Below, in pieces: positions 28,755 to 37,239 of a DNA stretch of 46,972 nt. The DNA comes from an uncultured Porphyromonadaceae bacterium (GTDB lineage: Bacteria; Bacteroidota; Bacteroidia; Bacteroidales; Muribaculaceae). Position 1 is the first letter of the stretch, and every line of letters begins with the position of its first letter. Where the stretch lies: contig CAMWXH010000010.1 of the NCBI GenBank assembly GCA_947178165.1, forward strand, positions 1 to 46,972. The letters are read 5' to 3'. Below the pieces are notes generated by a model. The model made no database searches and had not been told where the DNA came from. It was given only the letters and a program-made list of their open reading frames with translations. The position numbers and the translations under genes were made by a program.

Positions 28755-28796
28755 TTCTATAAACTTATAATTTCTAACAAAATTCATATCTTGAAA

Positions 28797-29921
28797 ATGA
28801 AAAAATTGAAAATCGCTTATTCCCTACTGCTTCTCTCAGCAGTGGCCGGATTCACTTCTTGCGACAAGAATGATGACCCCAAGGAGCCAACGGTCAACGA
28901 AACCCTTAACGGTGCGTTTGTGCTAAACCAGGGTTCATATCAGATGAACAATGCTGGGCTCGCCTATTTTTCAACAGATAATAGCGATTCACCGCTTGTT
29001 GCCGACCTCTTCTTCGACGTTAATAAATATAAGTTAGGAGATAATGCAACCGACATAGCAAAATATAAAGGAGATATTTATATCTCCATGACCGGTTCTA
29101 ACTGCATCTATAAACTTAACAATGAGGGGAAAGTGACCGGCCGATTGCTTTTCCATACAGATGAAGAGCTTCAGGGTGGCGTTCGATACATGACTTTCAA
29201 GGACGACTGCCTCTATGCAAGCTTCTATGGCGGAGTGGTTGCTAAGATTTCAACAGATAAGCTTGAAATCTTGTCAAAACTTAAAACCGGAGGAGCAAAC
29301 CTGGAGGGGATTGCCGAGGCCAACGGATATATATATGTGGCTGACTCCTACCAATCAACCTACGATGCCGCAACGGGACAGAGCGATATTGTGTATAGCG
29401 ATAAGCTTTATGTGATCGATTCCAAGTCTTTCACCGTTACAGGCACAGTGCAGGTTTCGGTCAATCCTAACAAGCTTTTGGCGCATAACGGAAAACTTTT
29501 CCTCATCTCCTGGGGCAACTATGCCGACAAGGGTTATTCTTTCCAGATGATTGAGCCGGCGCAGGCTAACAAGGTGACTGAATTAGGTGTGGCCACAGAT
29601 ATGGGTATCGGCAACGGCAAGATTTACCTCGTTAATTCCGAGACCGACTGGACCACTTGGAGCACCACAAACACTTGGTTCAGCTATGACATTAATGCCG
29701 GAACAATGAATAATGCTTCTTTTATGACAAATGCTCCGGAAGATTTGAACTCAGATCATATCTCTATGATATCCGTAGATGACCTTACGGGAGAGGTTTA
29801 TGTCGGCACCACTCAATACACACTCGGAAACGGCAAACTTTACCGATTCAGCAAGAATGGTGAATACAAAACCAATTTCGATTGCGGAGGCCAGAACCCT
29901 ATTGGAGCCGTGTTCCTTTAA
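28797..29921 (+). CDS. btuG: BtuG-like surface B12-binding beta-propeller lipoprotein (DUF5074 type)
   Basis: The 374-residue lipoprotein starts at the ATG at 28797 (MKKLKIAYSLLLL); a TTG two codons earlier is less likely. A lipobox FTSC is followed by DKNDD, an acidic stretch like the Bacteroidetes surface-export signal. The mature part has YncE/DUF5074-like propeller repeats (DIAKYKGDIYISMTGSNCIYKL, LEGIAEANGYIYVADS, KLLAHNGKLFLISWG). In Bacteroides thetaiotaomicron BtuG is such a propeller, sits on BtuB and binds B12 extremely tightly. Position between btuB and btuF supports the same role here. It lies 42 bases after btuB. Confidence 0.85.
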   Translation: MKKLKIAYSLLLLSAVAGFTSCDKNDDPKEPTVNETLNGAFVLNQGSYQMNNAGLAYFSTDNSDSPLVADLFFDVNKYKLGDNATDIAKYKGDIYISMTGSNCIYKLNNEGKVTGRLLFHTDEELQGGVRYMTFKDDCLYASFYGGVVAKISTDKLEILSKLKTGGANLEGIAEANGYIYVADSYQSTYDAATGQSDIVYSDKLYVIDSKSFTVTGTVQVSVNPNKLLAHNGKLFLISWGNYADKGYSFQMIEPAQANKVTELGVATDMGIGNGKIYLVNSETDWTTWSTTNTWFSYDINAGTMNNASFMTNAPEDLNSDHISMISVDDLTGEVYVGTTQYTLGNGKLYRFSKNGEYKTNFDCGGQNPIGAVFL

Positions 29922-29942
29922 TCGGTAATGACTTGAAATAAA

Positions 29943-31073
29943 ATGATTGGTTTAAATAAGCTGTTTTGTTTGACAATGTGCCTGTTCCTGCTCTCTTGCG
30001 GGAGCAGGCATAATGCCGTTCACGAGGAATCGGAGATACCGATGACTCACGCCTCTTTCCTTAAAATGTATGAGGGCGATGGCTATACACGCGTGGCTGT
30101 TACGAATCCCTGGGATACGACCAAGACTCTTCATTCCTACATCCTTGTGCCCGATTCACTCCCTTTAGCCGACAGCTATCCTGCCGGAACTGTAATCAGG
30201 ACCCCGATAAAACGAAGCGTGGTGTTCTCTTCAGTGCATAGCAGTCTCCTGGAAGAATTAGGGGCAATCAATGCTGTGGCCGGAGTGTGCGACACGGAAT
30301 ATATGCATAACAACACTCTCTCCCAAAAGCTGAAGGAGGGGAAGATCACTGATTGCGGAGGGTCGATGGCGGCCGATATGGAGAAGATTATCTCCATAGA
30401 CCCTGACGCTCTTTTCATCTCTCCTTATCAGGATCCGGCACCATACGCCAAACTTACAGAATTGGGTGTGCCGATTGTTGAGTGTGCCGATTATATGGAA
30501 ACTAACCCGCTTGGACGTGCCGAATGGATAAAGTTTTATTCTGCTTTGACAGGCACTCAGGCTGAGGGAGATAGGATTTTCTCGGAAGTGGAAAGCGAAT
30601 ACCTCCGGTTGAAGAAGGCCGCTTCAACTGTCAAGAGCCGTCCGGAAATTCTTACCGAACTGAAACAGGGCGACACATGGTTTCTTCCGGCAAAATCTTC
30701 AACTACCGGTATCTTTATTGAGGATGCCGGCGGAAAACTGCCTGAAATAGCAAACGGTGAGGGAGGAAGCGTCCCTTTTACTCCGGAAAAGGTTTTGATG
30801 AATGCCTCTGATGCCGATTTCTGGCTTATCAAGTATTATAATGATAAGGATATTACCTTTCAGCAGATTTCAAATGATGCTCCCATCAACCGAAATTTCG
30901 AAGCATTCAAGAATGGCGAAATTTACGCCTGCAACACTGCGAAAATCTGGTTTTACGAGGAAGTCCCCTTTCATCCTCATTGGCTTTTGGCAGATATGAT
31001 TTCGATTTTTCATCCCGAATTGGGAGTGAAACCCTATCCGGGCAAAAAATATTATAGCAAACCCAATAAATGA
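29943..31073 (+). CDS. btuF: cobalamin ABC transporter substrate-binding lipoprotein BtuF
   Basis: The 376-residue lipoprotein has signal sequence and lipobox LLSC (C19), followed by GSRHN without an acidic export signal, so it probably stays on the periplasmic side. The periplasmic-binding domain (PF01497 type) is recognisable by RSVVFSSVHSSLLEELGAINAVAGV, DMEKIISIDPDALFISPYQ and LGVPIVEC, the bilobal fold with a helical backbone. It would hand B12 (or cobinamide) from BtuB to BtuCD. Its stop is one base before the btuC start. It is longer than E. coli BtuF because of an extended N-terminal part of about 90 residues. Confidence 0.9.
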   Translation: MIGLNKLFCLTMCLFLLSCGSRHNAVHEESEIPMTHASFLKMYEGDGYTRVAVTNPWDTTKTLHSYILVPDSLPLADSYPAGTVIRTPIKRSVVFSSVHSSLLEELGAINAVAGVCDTEYMHNNTLSQKLKEGKITDCGGSMAADMEKIISIDPDALFISPYQDPAPYAKLTELGVPIVECADYMETNPLGRAEWIKFYSALTGTQAEGDRIFSEVESEYLRLKKAASTVKSRPEILTELKQGDTWFLPAKSSTTGIFIEDAGGKLPEIANGEGGSVPFTPEKVLMNASDADFWLIKYYNDKDITFQQISNDAPINRNFEAFKNGEIYACNTAKIWFYEEVPFHPHWLLADMISIFHPELGVKPYPGKKYYSKPNK

Positions 31074-31074
31074 T

Positions 31075-32103
31075 ATGTGTGCCTCCCATCCCAAATCAAA
31101 GAACGCGCTCGCTTTCCTTTTTCTCCTTATTTTGGCTGTGATTCTCTTCGGAGCTAACCTGGTGATAGGATCGGTGCATATACCTTTCGGCAAGGTTATG
31201 GATGCCCTCTTTGGCAATGGAGAGGTTGAATCGACTGTGAGGTTCATCATTCTCGATAGCCGGCTTCCGGCTTCCATCACAGCCCTGCTGGCCGGAAGCT
31301 CCTTGGCTGTGTGCGGCCTTATGATGCAGTCGGCATTCCGCAATCCTCTTGCCGGGCCTTCAGTGCTGGGTGTCAATTCAGGAGCAAGCCTCGGGGTGGC
31401 TTTGGTGATGCTGCTTTGGGGCGGAACATTCCGCGGAACTGCCATGGGAGCAGGCGGAATATCGGCCGTGATGGTTGGCGCTTTTGCCGGCGCCATGTGC
31501 GTGATGGGAATCATCATTTTGCTTTCAAATATTCTGCGCAATCCGATTACTCTCATCATTGCCGGCATGATGATTGGCTATCTGGTCTCATCAATCATAA
31601 CCTTGCTTAATTTTGAGGCTTCGGCGCAAGGGGTTCAAAGTTACGTGATGTGGGGAATGGGCTCTTTCGGCGGACAGACTCGCGAAACCATCATCCCTTT
31701 CGCCATCCTGACATGCGCCGGACTGGTGTTTTCGCTCCTGCTTGTGAAGCCTCTCGACCTTTTGCTCTTAGGGGAGGCTTATGCCAAAAATTTAGGACTG
31801 AACCTTACCCTAACCCGCAACCTTCTACTCATTGCCACCGGGGTCCTGAGTGCCGTGACAACTGCCTATTGCGGGCCGGTTTCATTCCTCGGCCTTGCCA
31901 TACCTCACATCACTCGCCTGCTGTTCCCTACTGACCTTCACCGTCTTCTGATGCCGGCGTGCATCCTGATGGGTGGAGTTGTGGCTATGCTATGCAACCT
32001 TCTATGCATCATCCCCCGGAGCGGCGTGCTACCGCTAAACGCGGTGACTCCTCTTATCGGGGCGCCGGTGATAATTTGGGTAATTTTAAAATCTCGCAGA
32101 TAA
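31075..32103 (+). CDS. btuC: cobalamin ABC transporter permease BtuC
   Basis: This 342-residue FecCD/BtuC-type permease is strongly hydrophobic with about ten membrane helices. Family motifs include RLPASITALLAGSSLAVCGLMMQ near residues 62-84, NPLAGPSVLGVNSGASLG near 88-105, the YVMWGMGSFGG segment, and GPVSFLGLAIPHITRLL near 265-281, the part that contacts the ATPase. It follows btuF by one base and precedes btuD by two, so the three are co-translated or nearly so. Siderophore permeases share the fold, but the B12 context decides. Confidence 0.93.
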   Translation: MCASHPKSKNALAFLFLLILAVILFGANLVIGSVHIPFGKVMDALFGNGEVESTVRFIILDSRLPASITALLAGSSLAVCGLMMQSAFRNPLAGPSVLGVNSGASLGVALVMLLWGGTFRGTAMGAGGISAVMVGAFAGAMCVMGIIILLSNILRNPITLIIAGMMIGYLVSSIITLLNFEASAQGVQSYVMWGMGSFGGQTRETIIPFAILTCAGLVFSLLLVKPLDLLLLGEAYAKNLGLNLTLTRNLLLIATGVLSAVTTAYCGPVSFLGLAIPHITRLLFPTDLHRLLMPACILMGGVVAMLCNLLCIIPRSGVLPLNAVTPLIGAPVIIWVILKSRR

Positions 32104-32105
32104 AG

Positions 32106-32894
32106 ATGACACCTCCATTGACCACTCTCCAATTGCGCGATGTCACCACAGGGTATCGCTACAAAGGGGAAAAGATTCGTATCGGAAAAAATTATTCTGC
32201 CACTCTTCCGGCCGGCAAGCTAACTTCTCTGCTCGGAGTGAACGGCTCGGGAAAGTCAACTCTTCTCCGGTCGTTATCAAAATCGCAAGAGATCCTGGGA
32301 GGAGAGATATTAGTGGGCGACCGCAATATTGCATCTATTCCCAACTCAGAGCTTGGCAAGCTTATTGGAATCGTGCTCACAGATCGCGTTGAGTCACCTA
32401 ACATGACAGTTTATGAACTTGTCACTTTAGGTCGTGCCCCTTACAGCAATTTCTGGGGTCATCTTTCAGGCGAGGATAAGCGTGTGGTGAACGAGGCGAT
32501 AGACTGTATCGGAATCGGCAATCTGAGCCACCGAAAGGTTTCATCTTTAAGCGACGGAGAACGCCAGAAGGTGATGATAGCAAAGACTCTCGCCCAGCAG
32601 ACTCCGGTAATACTTCTGGATGAACCGACCGCTTTTCTTGACTATCCCAGCAGGATTGAACTGATGATTCTGATGCGCAAGCTGGCCCGCGAGAATAACA
32701 AGACTATTCTTCTCTCCTCTCATGACATCCCTCTTGCTATGCAGCTGTCCGATTATCTTTGGCTGGTAAACGACGAAAGGAAACTGGTAACCGGAACCCC
32801 GGAGGAATTGGGCCTTTGCGGCGAGATAGGGAAAAGTTTCGACCGCGACGGCGTGAAATATGATTATGCAACCCAGACTTTCCGCATGGACTAA
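32106..32894 (+). CDS. btuD: cobalamin ABC transporter ATPase BtuD
   Basis: I start this at the ATG at 32106, two bases after btuC; longer readings overlap btuC by about 145 bases and begin with unlikely sequence. The 262-residue ATPase has Walker A GVNGSGKST (44-52), the ABC signature LSDGE (148-152), Walker B VILLDE (168-173) and the H-loop histidine H206 in LLSSHD. It powers BtuC on the cytoplasmic face. Confidence 0.93.
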   Translation: MTPPLTTLQLRDVTTGYRYKGEKIRIGKNYSATLPAGKLTSLLGVNGSGKSTLLRSLSKSQEILGGEILVGDRNIASIPNSELGKLIGIVLTDRVESPNMTVYELVTLGRAPYSNFWGHLSGEDKRVVNEAIDCIGIGNLSHRKVSSLSDGERQKVMIAKTLAQQTPVILLDEPTAFLDYPSRIELMILMRKLARENNKTILLSSHDIPLAMQLSDYLWLVNDERKLVTGTPEELGLCGEIGKSFDRDGVKYDYATQTFRMD

Positions 32895-32933
32895 TTTTTC
32901 CGCCAATTATTTTAGAGTTGCAGTTATTTATTA

Positions 32934-32941
32934 TAACTTTG
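32934..32941 (+). promoter_or_regulatory. candidate -7 element for the adenosyltransferase gene
   Basis: TAACTTTG matches TAnnTTTG, with TTTA at 32911-32914 nineteen bases before it. It lies 73 bases before the ATG at 33014 and could uncouple this gene from the riboswitch-controlled operon. Confidence 0.5.
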
Positions 32942-32977
32942 CAAGGAGGTTTGACGAACGACTTATATCTTAAAACC

Positions 32978-33012
32978 CATAACCTCATAACCTATAACTC
33001 ATAACTTCATAA
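32978..33012 (+). repeat. short degenerate CATAAC repeats in the adenosyltransferase leader
   Basis: Five degenerate copies of (C)ATAAC(C/T) run up to the start codon at 33014 with a period of seven to nine bases. A simple-sequence tract of this kind could change length by slippage or keep the start site unstructured. Confidence 0.4.
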
Positions 33013-33013
33013 A

Positions 33014-33586
33014 ATGAAGAAAGTATATACACGCACCGGCGATGGCGGAACAACTTCGATTGGCGGGGATATTCGGGTTTCAAAAGCCGATCACAGGATT
33101 GAGACCCTTGGCTCGCTCGATGAGCTGAATGTATCGATTGGAATATGCCGTTCGATGATGAATGATAATCCCGAGATGCTAAGCTACCTTAAAGGGATTC
33201 AGCAATCACTTATGAAGGTGATGAGCAATGTGGCTTTGACAGCCGATATTAGGGCGGAGCGAGCCCCTGAGATTACAGAAGAGATGATCAAGGGGATAGA
33301 GGAGAAGATAGATTATATCACCTCAGTCACATCGCAGCCGAAATGCTACATCCTTCCGGGTGGCACCCCCCTTTCTTCCTTCCTTCATAAGGCACGTGTT
33401 GATACGCGCCGGGCTGAAAGGAACCTGTGGAGGCTGAACGAACAGGATCCTCTGCCGGAAAACCTGTTGAAATATGTTAACCGGCTTGCCGACCTGTTTT
33501 TCATACTGTCGCGTAACGAACTCCTTAAGCACGGACTTGTCGAGGAGCACTGGTGCCTTTCTCAAGATCCGTGTTGCGGTTGCTGA
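33014..33586 (+). CDS. PduO-type ATP:cob(I)alamin adenosyltransferase
   Basis: The 190-residue enzyme transfers the 5'-deoxyadenosyl group of ATP to cob(I)alamin, making coenzyme B12. The N-terminal ATP loop TRTGDGGTTSIGG (residues 6-18), SLDELNVSIG near 33-42 and the C-terminal KARVDTRRAERNL helix are diagnostic of the PduO/MMAB family, not CobA/CobO. It follows btuD by 119 bases with its own possible promoter. The product would feed B12-dependent enzymes encoded elsewhere. Only 14 bases separate it from the convergent regulator gene, and no terminator is visible between them. Confidence 0.94.
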   Translation: MKKVYTRTGDGGTTSIGGDIRVSKADHRIETLGSLDELNVSIGICRSMMNDNPEMLSYLKGIQQSLMKVMSNVALTADIRAERAPEITEEMIKGIEEKIDYITSVTSQPKCYILPGGTPLSSFLHKARVDTRRAERNLWRLNEQDPLPENLLKYVNRLADLFFILSRNELLKHGLVEEHWCLSQDPCCGC

Positions 33587-33600
33587 CATCCATCAAGGCA

Positions 33601-35310
33601 TCAAACGGAATCTCTTCCTAAGGCACGCAAAAATTCGGGCAGATTTACATTTAAATCGAGCCCGAGTTTTTTTCTGAGCCTGTTGCGGGCCGACTCCACA
33701 CTCCTCACTTCTCGGTAGGTTATTGAGGAAATCTCTTTGGTGGAGAGTCCCAGCATCAGCAAGGCGCATAACCTTATGTCACGCGCCGTTAGATCCGGAT
33801 AACGCGTTTCAAGCTGACGATAAAAGTCGGGGTGAACCTTATCGAAATAATGTTTAAATTCATCTGTGGCATTGTCTGAGATATGATTCAGCTTAGCTAT
33901 TATGCTGCGCGAACGTGTCTTCTGGCCTATGTTTTTCATCGGGATTTCCTGAAAGAGGGCGTTGAGGTCTTCAAGCACACTCTCTATCCCTTCATGCTCC
34001 TTCATGTTATCAATCGATAGGCTCGTCATCTCCCTGTTCATCCGGTCAATCTCCCTTGATAAGCGAGCCTGCTCCTTGGCGGTGGATTTTAGGCGGACTA
34101 TGCAGAAACCGACGGCAATCAGGAAAAGCATAATGAAAACAATGGCACATACCTTCCACCAATAAGCAATGGAAGCGTTCACCGTTTTGCCCCGTTCAAA
34201 TTCTTGGCTTGTTATCTTTTCCCACTCTTTGAGCCTCAAGCGGTTCTCTTCATTCCTTAAGGAATCTTTCAATACATCACACCGTTTCAGATCGCGCACT
34301 GCCTTGTCATATTCTCCACGCGCCGCATGCGTGTCGGAGAGCACTTCAAGAGAAGATATTTCCAATGGCGTGAGACTCGCACTTTGCGACACTTTCAATG
34401 CCTTGTTGCCATAACATTCAGCGGAATCGAGCTTGTCTATCACCAGATAATGCTTCGCAAGCTGCTGGTAAGCATCAACTCGCCCGGGCACAAAATTTAC
34501 CGATTCAAGATGTTCCAGACCATTTCTCAAGTAACTGCGCGCCATCTCCATCTCTCGGTTACGTGAATAAAGTGAGCCAAGTGAAATCTGCGTGCAATAG
34601 AAGTCTTCCGGATCCTCCTCTGCGGTGATATATTGGAGTCCGCTCAACGAGGCGTCGAGTGCTTTCTTCACCTCCCCCTCCTCATCAAACACGGTGGCCA
34701 GATTATTATAATTCAGGAAAATCTCTTTCTTAAGCTTAGTCTTTAAATTTATCTGCAATGATTTGCGGAAGTATTGCTCGGCCATATCGTTACGGCTGCT
34801 GCGATTGTAAAGAACCCCGATATTGTTATAAAGCATCGCTCGGTATTTGTCAAACACCGTGTCGGAAGTCAAGGAGAGTCCCTTGGAGTAATAGTCAAGT
34901 CCTATCCCGGGCATTCCCGTTTCATCGTATGCCGCCCCCAGGCCAACATATATTGAGAGCAGTTGACGTATATCGCTCTCTTCAAGATGATTGTCGGCTG
35001 TGAGTATGTTCTCTTCATTCTCCATTAACTCTATCGCCTCAAGATGACGCCCTGTTGACAGAAGTGACCGGGAATAGTCATTGACTATATTATATATCTT
35101 TTTTTCATTATCTTCAGATACCTTCCCGATAGAGTCGAGCCGGATTCTCACGGTCCGTCCATATTCTGATGAGTCGAGCTTAGCAACCGAGGATACGTAT
35201 TCCTTTATTTTCCTTGCTTTTTCTACACTGCCGTTCCTGCACGATGACATAACGAGAATCAACGCGCAACATAAGATCGTAATTATGGAAAAAAATCTTG
35301 ATATCTTCAC
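33601..35310 (-). CDS. predicted membrane-spanning TPR regulator with C-terminal LuxR-like HTH
   Basis: The 569-residue protein starts at a GTG (35310); the nearest upstream ATG is followed at once by a stop in its own frame. It has a lipoprotein-like N-terminus with lipobox MSSC (C24), TPR repeats over about residues 70-350 (for example YNNIGVLYNRSSRNDMAEQYFRKSL), a transmembrane helix around 380-405 (WWKVCAIVFIMLFLIAVGF), a coiled-coil stretch, and a C-terminal HTH (LTARDIRLCALLMLGLSTKE...RSVESARNRLRKKL). The order matches the gene at 14449-16137, with related HTH sequence (VHPDFYRQL versus VHPEFAVRL). It is divergent from a secreted-protein operon across 295 bases and convergent with the adenosyltransferase gene. 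Confidence 0.87.
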   Translation of the reverse strand: MKISRFFSIITILCCALILVMSSCRNGSVEKARKIKEYVSSVAKLDSSEYGRTVRIRLDSIGKVSEDNEKKIYNIVNDYSRSLLSTGRHLEAIELMENEENILTADNHLEESDIRQLLSIYVGLGAAYDETGMPGIGLDYYSKGLSLTSDTVFDKYRAMLYNNIGVLYNRSSRNDMAEQYFRKSLQINLKTKLKKEIFLNYNNLATVFDEEGEVKKALDASLSGLQYITAEEDPEDFYCTQISLGSLYSRNREMEMARSYLRNGLEHLESVNFVPGRVDAYQQLAKHYLVIDKLDSAECYGNKALKVSQSASLTPLEISSLEVLSDTHAARGEYDKAVRDLKRCDVLKDSLRNEENRLRLKEWEKITSQEFERGKTVNASIAYWWKVCAIVFIMLFLIAVGFCIVRLKSTAKEQARLSREIDRMNREMTSLSIDNMKEHEGIESVLEDLNALFQEIPMKNIGQKTRSRSIIAKLNHISDNATDEFKHYFDKVHPDFYRQLETRYPDLTARDIRLCALLMLGLSTKEISSITYREVRSVESARNRLRKKLGLDLNVNLPEFLRALGRDSV

Positions 35311-35329
35311 TACATAATGTTTGTGATTG

Positions 35330-35361
35330 CAAATATAGAAACTATAATTAAGAGAAACAAA
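35330..35361 (-). promoter_or_regulatory. promoter of the second TPR/HTH gene
   Basis: Minus-strand TTTG (35361-35358), exactly 20 bases, then TATATTTG (35337-35330) is a full consensus match. The predicted leader before the GTG at 35310 is about 13 bases. Confidence 0.8.
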
Positions 35362-35441
35362 TAGATGAATGATAAATTTTTATTTAATTTTTTCAATGCA
35401 TTATACATCCCTGTTTTAATTATTATATTTTATTGATATTT

Positions 35442-35490
35442 AATAACTTAAATTTTTATGCAGTAGTATTATGCAAATTATAAAGTTATT
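35442..35490. promoter_or_regulatory. spaced inverted repeat upstream of the Omp28-like operon
   Basis: AATAACTT (35442-35449) and AAGTTATT (35483-35490) are perfect complements 33 bases apart. They lie 25 bases upstream of the -33 element of the plus-strand promoter. Position suits an activator site, but the region is AT-rich and chance is possible. No copy of the AATAGACT octamer is seen here. Confidence 0.35.
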
Positions 35491-35514
35491 GAAGTAGATA
35501 ATTGACTCAAAAAA

Positions 35515-35546
35515 TTTGTATGATTTTGATTGCGATACTAATTTTG
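35515..35546 (+). promoter_or_regulatory. promoter of the Omp28-like secreted-protein operon
   Basis: TTTG (35515-35518), exactly 20 bases, then TAATTTTG (35539-35546) is a full consensus match. Transcription would start near 35552, giving a leader of about 54 bases. Confidence 0.8.
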
Positions 35547-35605
35547 CTAATAGCCGAATCATATTCGCTCTATTATCTCAATTTCCTAACAAAATTCAAT
35601 AAAAT

Positions 35606-37207
35606 ATGAAGAACTTTTTACATTATGCCATAATCTCTTCTTTATCGTTGCCGGCATTCGGGTGGAATGTCGGAACCGAGCCAACAAACAAGAGCGTGGT
35701 GATTGAAGAATTTACAGGCATTCACTGTTCAAATTGTCCCGACGGTCACAAACGGGCCACAATGCTTCATCATTCGCGCCCGGAAGATCTCTTTATCGTT
35801 TCGGTGCATTCCGGCTATTTCGCCACCCCTTCGCCCCGTGAACCAAATTACATTACAAAAGAGGGGCAGGAGATTCACGATTATTTTGAAGTGAACAGCT
35901 ATCCTTGCGGCACAACGAGCCGCCGCGATGCCGGCCACGGCATAGTCCAGGGACGAAGCGACTGGGGTGCAAGCGCTCGCGTGATCGCCTCTGAAACTTC
36001 TCCGGTCAACCTATGGATGGGATGTTCATACGATTCGGAGACAAGGAAGCTTAATGTGACTGTGGAGGGTTATTACACTGAGAAAATGACCGATCCCCGA
36101 CTCACTGTCGAGATTCTGCAGGACAATATACTTGGCCCTCAAAGCGGAGGGCTTATGGGTGTGGAATACCCCCACCGTCACATGCTCCGCGCCATGCTCA
36201 ATGACGATGCTTTCGGCGAAAAGCTCTCTTTCTCGGGTATAGACACATATTTCACAAAGACATACTCTACCGTTTTACCCGAAGATATTGATGGCGTGCC
36301 TCTTGTTGATTCCGACCTCCAGCTTCTTGCTTTTGTTGCAGAGGGTCAGGGTGAAATTGTGAAGGCTGTGAAGTGTTATCCCGATATTGACCCGAAGGAT
36401 GCAAAATCAAATATATTCGTCCAGTCTGAACCCCTGATTCCAATCGGTAAGAACTATGGCCTTGGATATGTTGAGGTTTACGTTGACAACTACTCCTATC
36501 AGGATTTGACAGAAGCTACCTTTGAGGTTAAGCTCAACGGCGGGAATGATGTGATGAAATGGGAAGGCCTGATTCCTCCTCATAGCGAGGGGCTGGTTAA
36601 AGTGCCTCTCCCCGCGGGTTGGGAAACAATTCATGATAACGATGACAATTCCCTCTCTATAAAAATGCTTACTGCCAATGGCGAACCGACAGCTCTTGAA
36701 ACTCTCCCTATCAAAAGCAACTTTTCCAAGATTTCTGAGCTACCGGCTGATCTGACCGTTAAGATCACAACGGATATTGAGGCTGCCGACAACACATTCC
36801 GGATTATCGATACCGACGGAAATATCGTGGCGGAGTTTGGGCCTTATCCCGATGGAGAAATTTCAACCAACGAGGAGAACGTGAAACTCGACAGCGGGAA
36901 AGTATATGGCTTCGAGGCCCATGATATATGGGGCAACGGGATTTATCATCCGAGGGGAAGCGTGAAGTTTTACGGGCCCGACGGGAATATTTGCGCCCAG
37001 CTTATGGAGATAGGCAATTTCGGTACGCGTTTGTTCTTCCGCACCTCCGGGGAATCGGGCGTAAGCAATCCGGAATTTGAGGAGGGTACGATTGAATATT
37101 ATGACCTCGCCGGAAGAAGAATGACTGCACCCGGCCAGAGCGTGACTGTAGTGGTGAAACGCAATCATGATGGTTCTCGCGAAGTTTCTAAGAAATTAGG
37201 AAAATAA
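35606..37207 (+). CDS. secreted Omp28-like protein with thioredoxin-type CxxC and sorting-like tail
   Basis: The 533-residue protein has a short signal peptide (about residues 1-19) and an Omp28-related N-terminal domain beginning VVIEEFTGIHCSNCPDGH, with C41 and C44 in the CxxC of a thioredoxin-like fold. The middle part is beta-rich (about 130-380) with a further beta-domain (about 385-480), and the end is YYDLAGRRM...VTVVVKRNHDG, a modified type IX sorting-like tail. Omp28 of Porphyromonas is a surface protein. The CxxC hints at thiol-disulfide chemistry, but redox activity is not shown. It is the first gene of a three-gene operon facing the TPR/HTH regulator. Confidence 0.85.
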   Translation: MKNFLHYAIISSLSLPAFGWNVGTEPTNKSVVIEEFTGIHCSNCPDGHKRATMLHHSRPEDLFIVSVHSGYFATPSPREPNYITKEGQEIHDYFEVNSYPCGTTSRRDAGHGIVQGRSDWGASARVIASETSPVNLWMGCSYDSETRKLNVTVEGYYTEKMTDPRLTVEILQDNILGPQSGGLMGVEYPHRHMLRAMLNDDAFGEKLSFSGIDTYFTKTYSTVLPEDIDGVPLVDSDLQLLAFVAEGQGEIVKAVKCYPDIDPKDAKSNIFVQSEPLIPIGKNYGLGYVEVYVDNYSYQDLTEATFEVKLNGGNDVMKWEGLIPPHSEGLVKVPLPAGWETIHDNDDNSLSIKMLTANGEPTALETLPIKSNFSKISELPADLTVKITTDIEAADNTFRIIDTDGNIVAEFGPYPDGEISTNEENVKLDSGKVYGFEAHDIWGNGIYHPRGSVKFYGPDGNICAQLMEIGNFGTRLFFRTSGESGVSNPEFEEGTIEYYDLAGRRMTAPGQSVTVVVKRNHDGSREVSKKLGK

Positions 37208-37239
37208 AAAGAATTTATTCACATCTAACATAATTCTTT

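Noticed and set aside
30870..31568. A 232-codon open frame on the minus strand opposite btuF and btuC.
   Set aside because: It is a mirror of the coding bias of the hydrophobic permease gene; both plus-strand genes have clear family motifs and operon spacing.
31959..32105. A 49-residue N-terminal extension of BtuD overlapping btuC.
   Set aside because: It reads btuC in another frame, has no ABC-family similarity, and an ATG two bases after btuC gives a normal-length ATPase.
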